The notes under the pieces are model-generated. The model was given only the letters and a program-made list of their open reading frames with translations. It was not told where the DNA came from and did no database searches. The position numbers were made by a program, and so were the translations under genes. Shown in pieces: positions 21,902 through 32,545 of a DNA stretch of 64,000 bases (positions are counted from its first letter, which is position 1; each line of letters opens with the position of its first letter). Location of the stretch: assembly GCA_002633025.1 (NCBI GenBank), contig NMRB01001299.1, positions 20,461 through 84,460 of the forward strand, given 5' to 3'. The stretch comes from Notospermus geniculatus (taxonomy: Eukaryota; Nemertea; Pilidiophora; Heteronemertea; Lineidae).

Positions 21902-22162
21902 TAGGGCCGTTTAGACGACAGGCAAAAATACACATGCGATCCGATCGAATCCGATTGTGGTTCAAAACTCTTGTGTGTAAACGCCACCCAATGCGGTCCA
22001 ATGTGGATTTAAAATGGTCCCGAATCAATCCACATTGGACCGCATTGGACCACATACGACCACATTCAAATCTCGTCTAAACGCAAATGAGACCCGATGC
22101 TGGTCGATCGGATCCAATCAGAATCTGAATGTGATTTTTGGCTTGTCGTCTAAACGGCCCTA
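21902..22162. mobile_element. GGGCC-type hairpin MITE a
   Basis: Left end TAGGGCCGTTTAGACGACAG, right end CTTGTCGTCTAAACGGCCCTA; a long internal inverted repeat contains CCACATTGGACCGCATTGG. Flanked by TA. Non-coding. Confidence 0.75.
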
Positions 22163-22318
22163 TTATCTCTTCCAATAAATGTTTACATGCCCATGTATAT
22201 TGTCGATACAAGTAGAATTTTACGGCTGGATGAATAGAAGTGTTCACACCAAACGGACATCACTCTCGTATCACTAGGTGGGCCAAAGGAAGTGTCTCTG
22301 CCTTTTTGCTGAGGACCA

Positions 22319-22414
22319 GGGGCCGTATGCGTAAAACATCTTAAGTGTAAAATTTCCCTTATCTTTTGTTTGGAACAATAGTTTACACTTAAGATGTTTT
22401 ATGCATAAGTCCCC
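22319..22414. mobile_element. GGGCC-type hairpin MITE b
   Basis: Left arm GGGGCCGTATGCGTAAAACA then TCTTAAGTGTAAA; right arm TTTACACTTAAGATGTTTTA then TGCATAAGTCCCC. Arms of about 33 bp, 96 bp in total. Confidence 0.75.
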
Positions 22415-22488
22415 AGATGCTGTTCATATCTACCACATCAAGAATGGGACAATGAAGGTGAAAATACTTAATGAGTGCATGGAGATCA

Positions 22489-22593
22489 GGGCCCATATTC
22501 ATAAACGTACTTATCTAAGCGCAACACGATCCTTTGTTCAACACAAAAGGTATCCTTGGACTTTGACTTAAGTATGTTTATAAATACAGACCC
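22489..22593. mobile_element. GGGCC-type hairpin MITE c
   Basis: Left arm GGGCCCATATTCATAAACGT then ACTTA; right arm TAAGTATGTTTATAAATACA then GACCC. 105 bp. Confidence 0.65.
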
Positions 22594-23017
22594 AGAAGCG
22601 TGCTTCCTATTGTAAAAGGTTACATATCCAGGCTATAATGGTTATGTAAGATTGTTGGAATAAGCCGGAAACAAAACCTGGACAGTTGGTAAAGGCCTGT
22701 GGTGTACATGTAGTAAAAAATGAATATGCAGTTAGCCCTTTTACGTGTTTCACATTTTTTCCCAATCACCCTGATTTTTCCATTGTTCGGTTCCTCATAG
22801 TACTTAATACACTCAGCGATTGGATAACAAGCATGATGTCAGAACAGGCTGTGGTCCAAGGGAACTGTCTTCATTGTGAATAGGACATTATAACCTTGTT
22901 ATAGCTCTGGCAGCTGCATTTTATAACCTGGTGCCCTTGGATTTTAATAACGCCTTTCGGGGACACATTCTTTGGCCCACCCTGTAGAGAGAGATCGAGG
23001 TTTTATTGTGCCGATCG

Positions 23018-23056
23018 ACCAATATCAAATTATTTGCAGATGATGCTCGGTTACTG
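23018..23056 (+). pseudogene. Reverse-transcriptase active-site relic
   Basis: A short frame reads NIKLFADDARLL, matching the LINE-type IKLFADDT catalytic motif. The surrounding sequence is not alignable by eye. Relic only. Confidence 0.35.
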
Positions 23057-23264
23057 TAAATTATGTCAACAGTGTCCCTTGGTGAAAGGGCAATGACACG
23101 GTTTCTCGTTAATTGCTGAGAGTTCAGGCCCAAAAGATAAAAGAATGTACGGTATTTGTTCTCAAATTCAGGAGGGTGATAATTTTGGATTGTAGTTATA
23201 GCTCACGAAGGTAGTTCTACGGTGGCCCATAGAGCTCANCCCGTGGTTGAGGTAGAGACATGAT

Positions 23265-23390
23265 ATCACCCATACTTAGGTTATTGAACATGCCCATTTT
23301 GATTACCGGTATGTAATGACCTTGATGATCACCCATACTTAGGTTATTGAACATGCCCATTTTGATTACCGGTATGTAATGACCTTGATG
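23265..23390. repeat. 63-bp tandem duplication
   Basis: A 63-bp unit starting ATCACCCATACTTAGGTTAT occurs twice, essentially identical. A degenerate third unit follows near 23455-23520. Confidence 0.85.
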
Positions 23391-24458
23391 ATCAGGTCAA
23401 GGTCAAACTTGATAATTTGGAATGTCTCTGTCTGTGGTAGCAGTAGAGGTTTGATAACACCCATATTTAGGTTATTTAGGATGCCAATTTCGATTATGTA
23501 ATAACCCTGATGATCATAGGTCAAGGTCAAGGTCAAACTTCCCAAAGAACTGATAAACAATGAAACTCAATGAACAGAAACTGGATAGTAAAACTTATAG
23601 TACAGCAGAGACCCCTATTATCGAGAGGTTGAAGTATATTCTGGATAGCCCCATTTCCTGACTTCCGCATTCCATTGGGTCGCGCTTAATGTCACAGTGG
23701 ATATACTTTGTAATATCCCAATATAATGGATTTCTACATTTATCACACATGCATTTCAAGCCGGTGACTGACTGGCGCGTACGCGGCGCGTCCTGCACGC
23801 ATTCCTCGAATTAGATTCTTCAGTAGGTGTTTTGGTCCGTGTTAGAGCCTCCCTGATTGGTTGAACGCTCTCCGACGCGTTGCTTACGCGCTAGTCTGTC
23901 ACCGCCTTTAGACTCAGAGACCAGCGGCAGTTACCGGACCATTAATCGTTTGGTACCACAAAAGATCACTGAGAAAGACGTACGACTTAAGAATTGCCAA
24001 AAAGAAGAGCTCTTTCTCTTTTTTACGTTCAATGTTCAAGTGGAAACTTGGTATAAATCCATGCCGGATTTTGTTTATGTTTTCCAACCCTTGAAAGGAT
24101 TGCATCGCCAATCACTAAAACTACTGTTTGAACTCAATGATCGTAAAGTGTTTTTCACATTGAACTGGCCAAAGGTACTTAGTTGAACTCAGGAATGTGA
24201 CCAGATCACATTTACCAAGAGGTAGTGGTGTTGCACAACACTGACTTGAAAACAGATTATAGCTCTTTCATGGTGTCAGCCAAAGCTGGTCAGCCATGAC
24301 ACTGGCTGCCGAGGGTTGTGTAACATTATTATTTGTGATCACACCATTACAGTTTAGTGACAAGAGGTCAGCCAAGTACCTTTGGCCAGTTCAATCTGAA
24401 AAACACTTTATCGTTGATTTAGTTTGCTATAAGAGAAGGTTGATTCTGATGTTCAGTG

Positions 24459-25187
24459 ATGAGCCGATTTATAAAACATGGAGACCTTTCTTACCACGCT
24501 AGGTCACCACGACAGCTGTACAACTGGAGAGGAAAGTTCATTTCTTACGTGGCGTTTGATAACCTAACACAACGAGTGCGAGAAATGGAAGTTTCACCTG
24601 ATGAGACGAAGATATTTCTCTGGGCAATGAGTGCTCCCACGAAGAAACATAACTGTGGGGGAGGCAAGTACTGGGCATTGTTTAATCTCATCGTTTTCGT
24701 AGGATATGATTTTGGCAAAGGAGAATCAATGAGGGTTAATTTTAAAAACAAAATCACAATTGCTTCATTCTTGGCTGATAGAACCGCCGACAATTCTCTT
24801 CCTCGCGCAATGTGGAAGGATAGTGATATATATGCGTATCATGTTTGTCATTCTCAAGCGTATGTCCATATCTTCTTGGCAAGTGACGGCTATCGCAAGG
24901 GAATCAAAGCAGCAGAACTAGATGGGTTGTGCCTACCGTATTACGATCGTACATACGACAGCTTGTTGTTTCCTTCTCTTAAACACAGGACTATACGCTA
25001 CATTGCCAGAGTAACCTTTGAAAAAAATAAAGTCAAAACCACGAATAAGGTTTTCTTTTATTATTTTTCAAATAAAATGAAATTCTGCCCATCAATGGCA
25101 ACAGATAATCATGGTTATCTGCTGATATTTCCCGGAGCTATCTGGTATAAAGGTGATTATCTGTTTTTGTTTCACATTTTGCCTTGA
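24459..25187 (+). CDS. Unrecognised 242-residue ORF
   Basis: A single uninterrupted frame of 242 codons is long for chance in this AT-rich sequence. It has a basic N-terminus (MSRFIKHGDLSYHARSPRQL), a Gly-containing motif (WAMSAPTKKHNCGGGKYWAL) next to a hydrophobic stretch (FNLIVFVGYDF), and many Phe/Tyr residues. The same frame continues after a single TGA for 77 more codons (MATWSKIGDAKYTYTLNS...), so the original product may have been about 320 residues. I recognise no fold or family. An inverted repeat starts where the downstream frame ends. Confidence 0.4.
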   Translation: MSRFIKHGDLSYHARSPRQLYNWRGKFISYVAFDNLTQRVREMEVSPDETKIFLWAMSAPTKKHNCGGGKYWALFNLIVFVGYDFGKGESMRVNFKNKITIASFLADRTADNSLPRAMWKDSDIYAYHVCHSQAYVHIFLASDGYRKGIKAAELDGLCLPYYDRTYDSLLFPSLKHRTIRYIARVTFEKNKVKTTNKVFFYYFSNKMKFCPSMATDNHGYLLIFPGAIWYKGDYLFLFHILP

Positions 25188-25190
25188 CTG

Positions 25191-25418
25191 ATGGCCACCT
25201 GGAGCAAAATCGGTGACGCCAAGTACACGTATACGCTGAACAGCGATCCGTGGAATATTCTCGCCAGCGATGATTGCCCAATATTATATCAAACTGGTTT
25301 GATTTTGTGGCGAGAGAGGGATCTTGTCATGAACATATCGCCAACCACCGCACAACCATATCGCCTCGTCTGCGGTAGCTGGCAAGAAGATCGCAGGCGA
25401 TCAGGAGTGCCCGCATAG
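25191..25418 (+). pseudogene. In-frame continuation of the unrecognised ORF
   Basis: Same frame as 24459-25187, separated only by the TGA at 25185-25187. It encodes SDPWNILASDDCPILYQTGL and ILWRERDLVMNISPTTAQPY. Either a stop mutation split one gene or the second part is non-coding. Confidence 0.3.
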
Positions 25419-25541
25419 AAACTCCGCTAGTGCTAGCGGAGCCCATCTGCCGATAGTGCTGTACATTTTTCCATGCATTTTAACACCGATAGGCTGTCGA
25501 AGCACTAGCGGAGTTTCTCTGCGGCTACCCCAGGTCGTTTG
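25411..25541. repeat. Inverted repeat with CTAGCGGAG arms
   Basis: CCGCATAGAAACTCCGCTAG then TGCT (left) pairs with AGCACTAGCGGAGTTTCTCT then GCGG (right). Probably a MITE or a fold-back. Confidence 0.6.
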
Positions 25542-26362
25542 CGATTTCGCCCTCACCGTCACCTGGCGTAGTGACAGGCCTATTCCGTTTGTGCAACGTA
25601 TACCTGGCGGATGCAGCTTCCATGTTGCTTCGTTATGTTAGCGATTGATGCCGTTATAAACGCGTACCCCCCCCCCCTCCCGCGCTTACAATTTGACACT
25701 AAGACGGTCCGTATATTGAGACACGGGGAGGGGGTACGAGGGGGGGGGCTGTAATTCAAGATGATCAGCAAAACACTGGCCGTAACCAGTGGCACGTTGG
25801 CGTATAAAAAACTAACTTCCTGACGAGCTCACCTCAGATTGCATCCTCACATTTCCTACTCCTGCAAACTTCTGCAAATTTTCGTCAACATTGCGAACAC
25901 CTGCTTTTTGAATTAATGAAGTGCGTGGGGTAGTAGTGTGAGCGCTTCAGGCCCTCAATCATGTCAAGCCAGCTCTAAGTTTGTACATGTATTGATCTGC
26001 CAAATCTATACAGTTAGGCCTATGGACCCTACCTATGCACTGGTTAGGTCGCGAAGTGATTACCATGTCATTGATCTGCTGAAAATGCTACACCTACAGG
26101 CCTATTTTATGAAGCGACCTTGATTTCAAATATATCAATTGTGAGGGCCTTTCTCTTCAAAACCACACCCTCTTTTTTCACAATCTCGTACCCAGAGTTC
26201 AACACTGCCACATTAAACTCTGGAAATGCCTAGGCCGGTACTACTTTTGCACAGTGCAAATGACAGACAGGACGAACACGTCGTCAAATCGGCAGATCAT
26301 CTGACGTAATGCAGTGTTACCTGTGATGTACGTCAACTATGGCATACTCAGCTTTGTGTTAT

Positions 26363-26658
26363 ATTTGTAGCTGGAGGATGCACCAAAGAAGAAAATGAGC
26401 GTCAAGATTGTTGGTATCGAAAAGAATGAAGAGATGACGATGACGCTGTTTGTCGAGGAGTTAGAGAACGTTTTCCATCAGCTTTCGATCAGCAATGCTA
26501 CATTTGAACAGTACATCAAACGCAACGAACTGTTGGTTGAAGGAACAGACCTTTCGGACTTCCTTCAGCTGCTGCCACTACCAGTCATTTTGACGGTAGT
26601 GGTAGATAGGATTGAGGAGATAGAATTCAGGGATCAAATATTACTTCGCCAATGTTAA
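26363..26658 (+). CDS. Possible exon of an unrecognised gene
   Basis: A possible acceptor (TTATATTTGTAG) at about 26370 is followed by a frame with an ATG at 26395 and a stop at 26656. The 87 residues look protein-like (MTMTLFVEELENVFHQLSIS, LPLPVILTVVVDRIEEIEFR), with alternating helical and hydrophobic character, but match nothing I know. It could be a 3' exon of a gene further upstream. Confidence 0.25.
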
Positions 26659-26756
26659 CATGGTTTGTTCCACATGAAATGAAAATTCATCTTGTTGGTC
26701 ATACTTTTGCATCAACATTGTGAAAATTTGAAAGCTCCAGAAAACAAGTGTAATCC

Positions 26757-26925
26757 TAAAGGCCCCTTCACACCAAAACCCCGCCGCGGGCCACGACGGC
26801 GAAAAACGACGCGCGTTCACCGCCGGGAAAATGAGTTCGATGGATTTAAAATAAATGGGTCACACCAAAGACGTGCGGCAAAGAATGACGCGCGATCCCC
26901 ATTATCTTCTTCTTCATAAATTAAG
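26757..26925. mobile_element. CpG-rich MITE-like segment starting AAAGGCCCCTTCACACC
   Basis: Starts AAAGGCCCCTTCACACCAAA and is rich in CGCG, GACGGCG and GACGCGCG. The right arm is poorly matched. Similar in style to 34545-34788. Confidence 0.35.
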
Positions 26926-26999
26926 GGCTTATGGTCTTGGTGTCAATGTAATCAACTTCTTGAAATCTTGTTTATTAAAGACGTAGACTTCGGGTTAAA

Positions 27000-27647
27000 G
27001 TGAACGACTCCTTTTCGTACTGGTCTGCAGTGGGCGGTATTAACGTTAACTATTACCACAACTTGCTTTCGTCTGATCTTGATAAGCTTCCATTTTCTGG
27101 CCCAACCGCAGATTCTAACTTCAAAGCTAGCAAAAGTAATGAGGTTATCTTCCATTCTCCTTATAAAACTTTACGACATCATCCTGTTCTAGTTCTCAAC
27201 GATGAACCGATACCTCGCGTGAAATCTCATAAACATCTTGGTGTTATCCTTGACGAGACATTGAATTTCCAAGACCACATTGATTCTATTGTCTTGAAAT
27301 GTAATAACAAGCTCAACCCCTTACGATCACTTTCGTCTGTTTTAAAGTCGAAACATTTAGAAAAAAATTATTTTACATTCATTTCACCGCATCGTGAATA
27401 TGGCTCAACGTTATTTGACTCTGCTAACCTGTTCCAGCTTGCTAGGCTGGATCAGATTCACTATCGGGCCTCACTGCTTGTCAGTGGATGTTTACATGGG
27501 AGCAATACACAGAAGGTTTTGAGTTCCCTTGGTTGGAGGACATTATCAGATCGCCGTAAGGAAAAGAAATTAACTCTCATCTATGATACTGTAAACAATT
27601 TTATACCTCATTTCATGCAGGAACTCTTCATGGGATCATCTCACTAG
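27000..27647 (+). pseudogene. LINE reverse transcriptase, C-terminal part
   Basis: The frame carries the post-catalytic region typical of CR1/Jockey-type non-LTR retrotransposons: KHLGVILDETLNFQDHIDSI (palm end), SVLKSKHLEKNYFTFISPHR and EYGSTLFD (thumb), ARLDQIHYRASLLVSGCLHG, and LGWRTLSDRRKEKKLTLIYD. The catalytic FADD segment and everything before it are missing, consistent with 5' truncation. It runs into a 16-bp tandem repeat. Confidence 0.75.
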
Positions 27648-27802
27648 TCCGAAGGTTCACTAGTCCGAAGGTCCACTAGTCCGAAGGTTCACTAGTTCGA
27701 AGGTCCACTAGTCCGAGGGTTCACTTGTCCGAAGGTCCACTAGTCCGACGGTTCACTAGTCCGAAGGTTCACTAGTCCGAAGGTTCACTAGTCCGAAGGC
27801 CC
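27640..27802. repeat. 16-bp minisatellite, about 10 copies
   Basis: The unit GGTTCACTAGTCCGAA, with GGTCCACTAGTCCGAA variants, is repeated about ten times. It starts inside the last codons of the LINE frame. Confidence 0.9.
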
Positions 27803-28245
27803 CTGTTGTCTTACTGGGACAGTTTTTATCGGGCCATCCTGTAAATCGCCCCTTTCCTAATACTGGTAGACATCCTTTAACTCTTGCACACTGCACCCAA
27901 CTAGTCTCTGGACCATTTCAATAGTGAGGTTAAGATGCTTTCCGACTCCGACTCCGACTAGAGCTACGAGACTGAATTACATACAGACGGCTGTCGACCT
28001 TTGTTAAAGGAGATGAGCTACCGATGTGACCTAGATTATTTCACGTAACGTGAAATCGTTAAATGTTTTTGCGCCAAAGAGAAACCCACTCGCAACCAAT
28101 CACAAGCCTTGATCGCAGACAATGACGTCGACACCATCGTAGTAGCGAGCCTTTATGGATCGAACGTCTGCGACGTCGCATCCAAATAATATAGGTCAAT
28201 CGGTGGTCCATCTGCTTTAACCGATATGGATATCAGAGAGATATA

Positions 28246-28363
28246 GGGCCGTATTCTAGAAGCTTCCTTAATTGTAAGGTCGACCTTAATCTATTGTATT
28301 CTACCCTGCAAACAATAGCTAAAGGTCGACCATACACTTAAGGAAGCTTCTAGAATACGGCCC
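28246..28363. mobile_element. GGGCC-type hairpin MITE d
   Basis: Left arm GGGCCGTATTCTAGAAGCTT then CCTTAA; right arm TTAAGGAAGCTTCTAGAATA then CGGCCC. A second inverted pair (AAGGTCGACC / GGTCGACC) lies inside. 118 bp. Confidence 0.85.
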
Positions 28364-28400
28364 TTAGGATGTTTTAGAAAACATCTCCGACACTATACGN

Positions 28401-28717
28401 CCCTACTAAAAAAATCTCTGTAGGGTGTGACAGGGTGTTCTTGGGTGCTCTAGGGTATTCTTGGGTGTTCTTGGGTAGACTGTTTCAAAATACCCATTGA
28501 GTGAAGGGTGTTCTAGGGTATCTTTAGGGTGTTCTAGGGTACCTGTAGGGTTGTCCGGGTACTCCAGAGATACCCTAGAACACCCTAAAGATACCATAGA
28601 ACACCCTTTGCTCAATGGGTACTAGTATTTTGAAACAGTCTACCCAAGAACACCCAAGAATACCCTAGAGCACCCAAGAACACCCTGTCACACCCTACAG
28701 AGATTTTTTTAGTAGGG
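28401..28717. mobile_element. 317-bp near-perfect hairpin element
   Basis: The two halves are near-perfect reverse complements with arms of about 150 bp: left CCCTACTAAAAAAATCTCTG, right CAGAGATTTTTTTAGTAGGG. The arms are built of GGGTGTTCTAGGGTATC-like phrases, so each arm is itself internally repetitive. No coding capacity. An ambiguous base at 28400 abuts the left end. Confidence 0.9.
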
Positions 28718-29326
28718 CAGTCCAGGACGAGAATCGGCTGTCAGTAAAATGGTAAAGCTGGTTGAAAAATAAAGTACCGGTATCCAATCTCATATCCATC
28801 GACGATCCACGAACATGACAAAAAGGTTGAAATAATGTTAAAATTGAAAGCAATCACATTTCTGACAGCTGGCTCATACTTCCGGGTTTCCCAATGATGA
28901 CGTCACGAAAGTCCCGATCACGAGAGCTGTTACCATAGTCGCCAAAACTTTCGTCCAATAAGAATCCAGCGATCAGTTGAAGAAGGAGACAAGATGGAGA
29001 CCTGCCAAATACACATCCAGAGTTTCAAATTTGTCACAGGCCTAGGCCTATATAGTCAAAAAGTTCGAAGGATCGTTACTGCACCGTTAAATATCCCAAA
29101 TGTACGATAAAAGGCTCAATATAATCCTGATGAAGTCAGCAAACACGCAAGGTAATCCGTTTAGAAAAGCAGAAAGTTTTATCCACAGAAAAAGTTAACT
29201 TAGACGCATATGGCACATTGCGGCACGTGAATCACTCTCCATCTTCAGTTGTTCGGAACGAACCGTGTAGGCCTAGGGGCCTATGTAAACTATAAATATG
29301 GTGTAGCTACCGCCGAGAAACTCAAC

Positions 29327-29444
29327 GGGCCGTATTCTAGAAGCTTCCTTAAATCTAAGGTTTACCTTTAGCTATTGTTTGCTGGGAAGAATACAAAAGA
29401 TTAAAGTGGACCTTTGAGCTAAGGAGGCTTCTAGAATACGGGCC
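29327..29444. mobile_element. GGGCC-type hairpin MITE e (same family as d)
   Basis: Left arm GGGCCGTATTCTAGAAGCTT, right arm GCTTCTAGAATACGGGCC; the interior contains TTTACCTTTAGCTATTGTTT, as in copy d. About 1.1 kb from copy d. Confidence 0.85.
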
Positions 29445-29630
29445 TACGTGTCTTATATTAGGGTTAGTCATTACCCTAATACGTATTTGCATTTTTTTCT
29501 GGTTGCCACCGGAACGAAGGGGAGAGGTAAAACCAGTGAGAGGCGGGCGGACAGAGGTGCGAATCTTCACCCCGATCTTCACATGCTCTGAACCGCGTGG
29601 TGAGAGTGCGATGCATGCGCATGCTCGTCT

Positions 29631-29638
29631 ATAAATAC
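29631..29638 (+). promoter_or_regulatory. TATA-like box upstream of a small ORF
   Basis: TATAAATA lies about 190 bases before an ATG at 29821. That ATG opens a 40-codon frame (MQEQQQKNRVLHHALSIQSA..) ending at a possible donor TTTG|GTTAAC. It may mark the 5' end of the decayed DUF6589 copy downstream. Weak. Confidence 0.2.
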
Positions 29639-30402
29639 TCAGAGATCCGGAAATGACGCAACAGTACACACGGGGTCCCCATAATCAGCTGTGTGGAGGT
29701 CATCAAATTTGTTCTTTAAGCGAATTTCACATTTCTAGTTGAATGTTTGATTTTGCATAGTGTTTGTTCATTCATTTCAAGTTGTTTCATAGTGTTTCAG
29801 CAAGATAACAGCTGAGCACAATGCAAGAGCAGCAGCAGAAAAACAGGGTGCTCCACCATGCCTTGAGCATTCAATCGGCGGAGGACATGAATATTTTGAT
29901 GAGAGAAGAAGCCTTGTCAGACACTTTCTCATGGTTTGGTTAACAGTTCATTATAAAATTATATTGCTAATCACGGGGAATTGGAGATCAAGTGCAAAAC
30001 AATTACAGTCTTTTTAACTTGTGTGGTGACTTTGGAGTCATCATTGCTGTCTGTTGGGACAGGACAATCTGGAATGGTTGCCAAGGATTACACTAAATTA
30101 AAGTAGCTGTGGATGTGAGCTGGGTCTTATGAAAACTGAATACTGACTTGGTCGAAAAGGCATAGGAGCAGTGTAAATCATTCTTATGCCAGAGAGTGCT
30201 GGCCAGACTCTAAAGCCATTAGCTAGTTTGTGAAACCATTCCTTTTTTATCATTTACAATGATACTTGTGTTTGCAAAATGGCCTCTATTAACACCTGTC
30301 CAACATCAATGCGTGTCTTTCCAGTTCATACAGTGTTTGTAGGAAGTCCACCTGACCCTTTCACACTAAAATAAGAGGAACCTCCTGAAGGACTAGTCCG
30401 AG

Positions 30403-30862
30403 CATGCCACTGAATCCATCATTAAGAGTGTGTCACAAGGCAAAGACGGCAAAATCAATGGTGATAACCTTGAAATCTGTGTCACAACCAATGACATGAG
30501 AATGAAAAACAGGAACAAGGACTATCACTTCTTTGCCAGCAATTAGATCGAGTGCATCTCCTTTTAGTTGATGACAGCAAGCCTCTGAAGGATGCGTCTC
30601 TTGTCACATGTGCAGACTCCATTCCATCAGCAGATGAAATATCGCTTTACAAAAGAATCTTAAAATTCTGCTTGGTCATGTTGGTAGGGTGCTTGTTGAG
30701 TACATCCCAGCTCTTGACTGGATGACAGGAGTTCTGCCATATGGCATTCCCCATCCATTGGAGGAGGAGATGAGAACCAAATCCGTGAATGTTTGCTGCC
30801 ATTAGTGAAAAATGAAGCCAAATACAGTGACTGTGGAACTAATATAGGGTTGCTGTAAGAAG
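30403..30862 (+). pseudogene. DUF6589-family protein, decayed copy 1
   Basis: Segments in order: SIIKSVSQGKDGKINGDNLE (aligning with the GDN motif of copy 2), an in-frame TAG at 30544, then in shifted frames HLLLVDDSKPLKDASLVTCA, PSADEISLYKRIL, HVGRVLVEYIPALDWMTGVL and PLVKNEAKYSDCG. The order and motifs match DUF6589, a multi-copy eukaryotic domain of unknown function. At least one stop and two frameshifts make it a pseudogene. Copy 2 lies 5 kb downstream on the same strand. Confidence 0.65.
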
Positions 30863-31241
30863 TGAGTTGTTGCATCGAGATGAAATACACTGGAAATTTC
30901 CAGCTTATTGGTCTTCCCACTAACGCTATTCATAGGGGCCCAAATGGGATATTTCGGTCATGGAATTTGATCACTAGGATTAGGCTTATTGACAAATGAC
31001 ATGCAACTGATTACAGTATTGATTTCATTTTCTAGAGAAAAGCAGGTTGAAAGAATTCTAGTATGGTGTTCACAGACCTCAGTGTCAATCCATGGTACGT
31101 TAACCCCCTCTTGTTTGAAACAAGTTTCAAAGAGTGCTATACTTCTGAACAATTGCTGCATTAATCATCGTGTTGTCTGCTACACTTTGTTATTGCGCAG
31201 GAGTTCATTATTGCATTGCCTAGAAGTGCATTTGTATTGAA

Positions 31242-31285
31242 AAATTCAAGTAAAAGCATTCACTAGTCTTTATTCATATGGCCCA
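31242..31285. mobile_element. Half copy of the ATTCATAA hairpin MITE
   Basis: AAGTAAAAGCATTCACTAGT then CTTTATTCATATGGCCCA matches the right arm of the element at 46606-46736. The left arm is not found nearby. Confidence 0.5.
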
Positions 31286-31689
31286 TTTTGTCTGCGAGGA
31301 AGGGCAGGCAGCGGGATTGGGATTTACTGCAGCTGCTTCATCATCACCATCAGCAGCACAATTTTTACCATCGCTACCATCACCGTCAGTACACCTTTTT
31401 ACCATCGCTGACATTATCATCATCATTCATCGTTCTCTACAACAGTGGTTATCTCGGTGTGAACATCGTCGTCATCATGGACTGGGTCCATTACCTTTGA
31501 GCGCAACGTCAATAGGCCCAAAGTAATACAAAGCAATGTGAAATTGAACGAATGCCTCTGAGTGAACATGGCTTCAACTTGGAAACAACAAGACATCCAG
31601 AGTGTTCGACCACCTCTATTGCCACACCAGAGTGTTAGCACAGTAAACCAGTGTGACGAAATGTCTGCTGATTGTGACCAGTCCTTAAA

Positions 31690-31968
31690 GCTGACGTATC
31701 CGAACAAAACGCCCCCATGCGACGAACAAGAGAATTGCAAACGCCCTGCAGACGCCTCAAACGAAGGCTCAGGACATGATATACCCCACGGCGCTAGGAG
31801 GGCGCCACCTTATTTGTCTTCAGGCAACAGAGCTGTCAACATCTCCGGATACCTCTTACACTACTCATAAAGAAAAAAAAAATGTAGTCACTTATAGACG
31901 GGATTCGAGCCGTCGATCTTCTGATTTGTAATCCACCACTCTATCCACTCAGCCAACGAGCCAGCTGA
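31690..31968 (-). mobile_element. tRNA-derived SINE C, minus-strand copy
   Basis: On the minus strand, a tRNA-like head (TTGGCTGAGTGGATAGAG as A box, GGCTCGAATCCC as B box; 31895-31968) is followed by a T-rich tract and a body shared with 32160-32345 (AGGTGGCGCCCTCCTAGCGC..TCGGATACGTCAG). It forms a head-to-head pair with the plus copy. Confidence 0.65.
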
Positions 31969-32054
31969 CAGAGACATGATTTGTGTTTGTCATAGACGTA
32001 GACCTTCGATTTACGTAATAATACTACGAATAATAGAAAACATGAGAAGTCTTC

Positions 32055-32345
32055 CAACAAGTTCGTTGGCCGAACGGGGAAGACGGTGGAACAAAAATAA
32101 CGGGGCGCGGGTTTGATTCCCAGCTGGGTAATTTTTTTTCTTTCCGAAAAATGTTCAGCAGGAGCTCACCAGAGGATTGTTGACACCTCTAAAGCTCGAA
32201 GACAAATAAGGTGGCGCCCTCCTGGCGTCGTGGGGTATATCACGTTCTGAGCCTTCGTTTGGGGCGTCTGCAGGGCGTTTGCAATTCTCTTGCTCGTCGC
32301 ATGCCATGGGGGATTTTTGTTCGGATACGTCAGGTTCAATGTGTA
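32055..32345 (+). mobile_element. tRNA-derived SINE C, plus-strand copy
   Basis: The head contains GTTGGCCGAACGGGGAAGAC and GGGTTTGATTCCC (32060-32125), followed by a T-run and a body about 90 percent identical to the inverted copy at 31690-31860. Confidence 0.65.
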
Positions 32346-32475
32346 ATGACAAGATCAGTTAGGGTTATGCCCGAGGTGCAGCCTAATTACCAGTGAAAAT
32401 CTTTTCAATCTAATTGCATATTGTAAGACTGCATGACCCAAGATACAAAATAGCACAAAATTGACACACAAAATG

Positions 32476-32545
32476 ATAATAAGCAAGAAGTCAATCTCCA
32501 GAATTCACAAATTTTCGACCCCAACCGGGGTCTTTTTCAAGTGGA
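32476..32545 (-). repeat. GACCCCGG hairpin motif (hammerhead-like), copy 1
   Basis: On the minus strand: TTCCACTTGAAAAAGACCCC, GGTT loop, GGGGTCGAAAATTTG, then GAATTCTGGAGATTGACTTC. The same block recurs at 46035-46090 (minus) and 49950-50002 (plus). Confidence 0.7.

Larger units (their letters stand above)
22600..24450. other. Repeat-bearing intergenic region
   Basis: Contains a short reverse-transcriptase relic (23018-23056), a 63-bp tandem repeat (23265-23390) with related degenerate copies to about 23545 (GTCAAGGTCAAACTT phrases), and open frames at 23857-24186 and 24296-24502 that lead into the unrecognised ORF at 24459 but show no motif. Confidence 0.4.

Noticed and set aside
27640-27802. 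CRISPR-like array
   Set aside because: Units are contiguous 16-bp tandem repeats with no spacers, in a eukaryotic context.
31562-31870. 102-residue ORF as a gene
   Set aside because: Two thirds of it is the body of a SINE copy; only the peptide conservation is noted as a finding.
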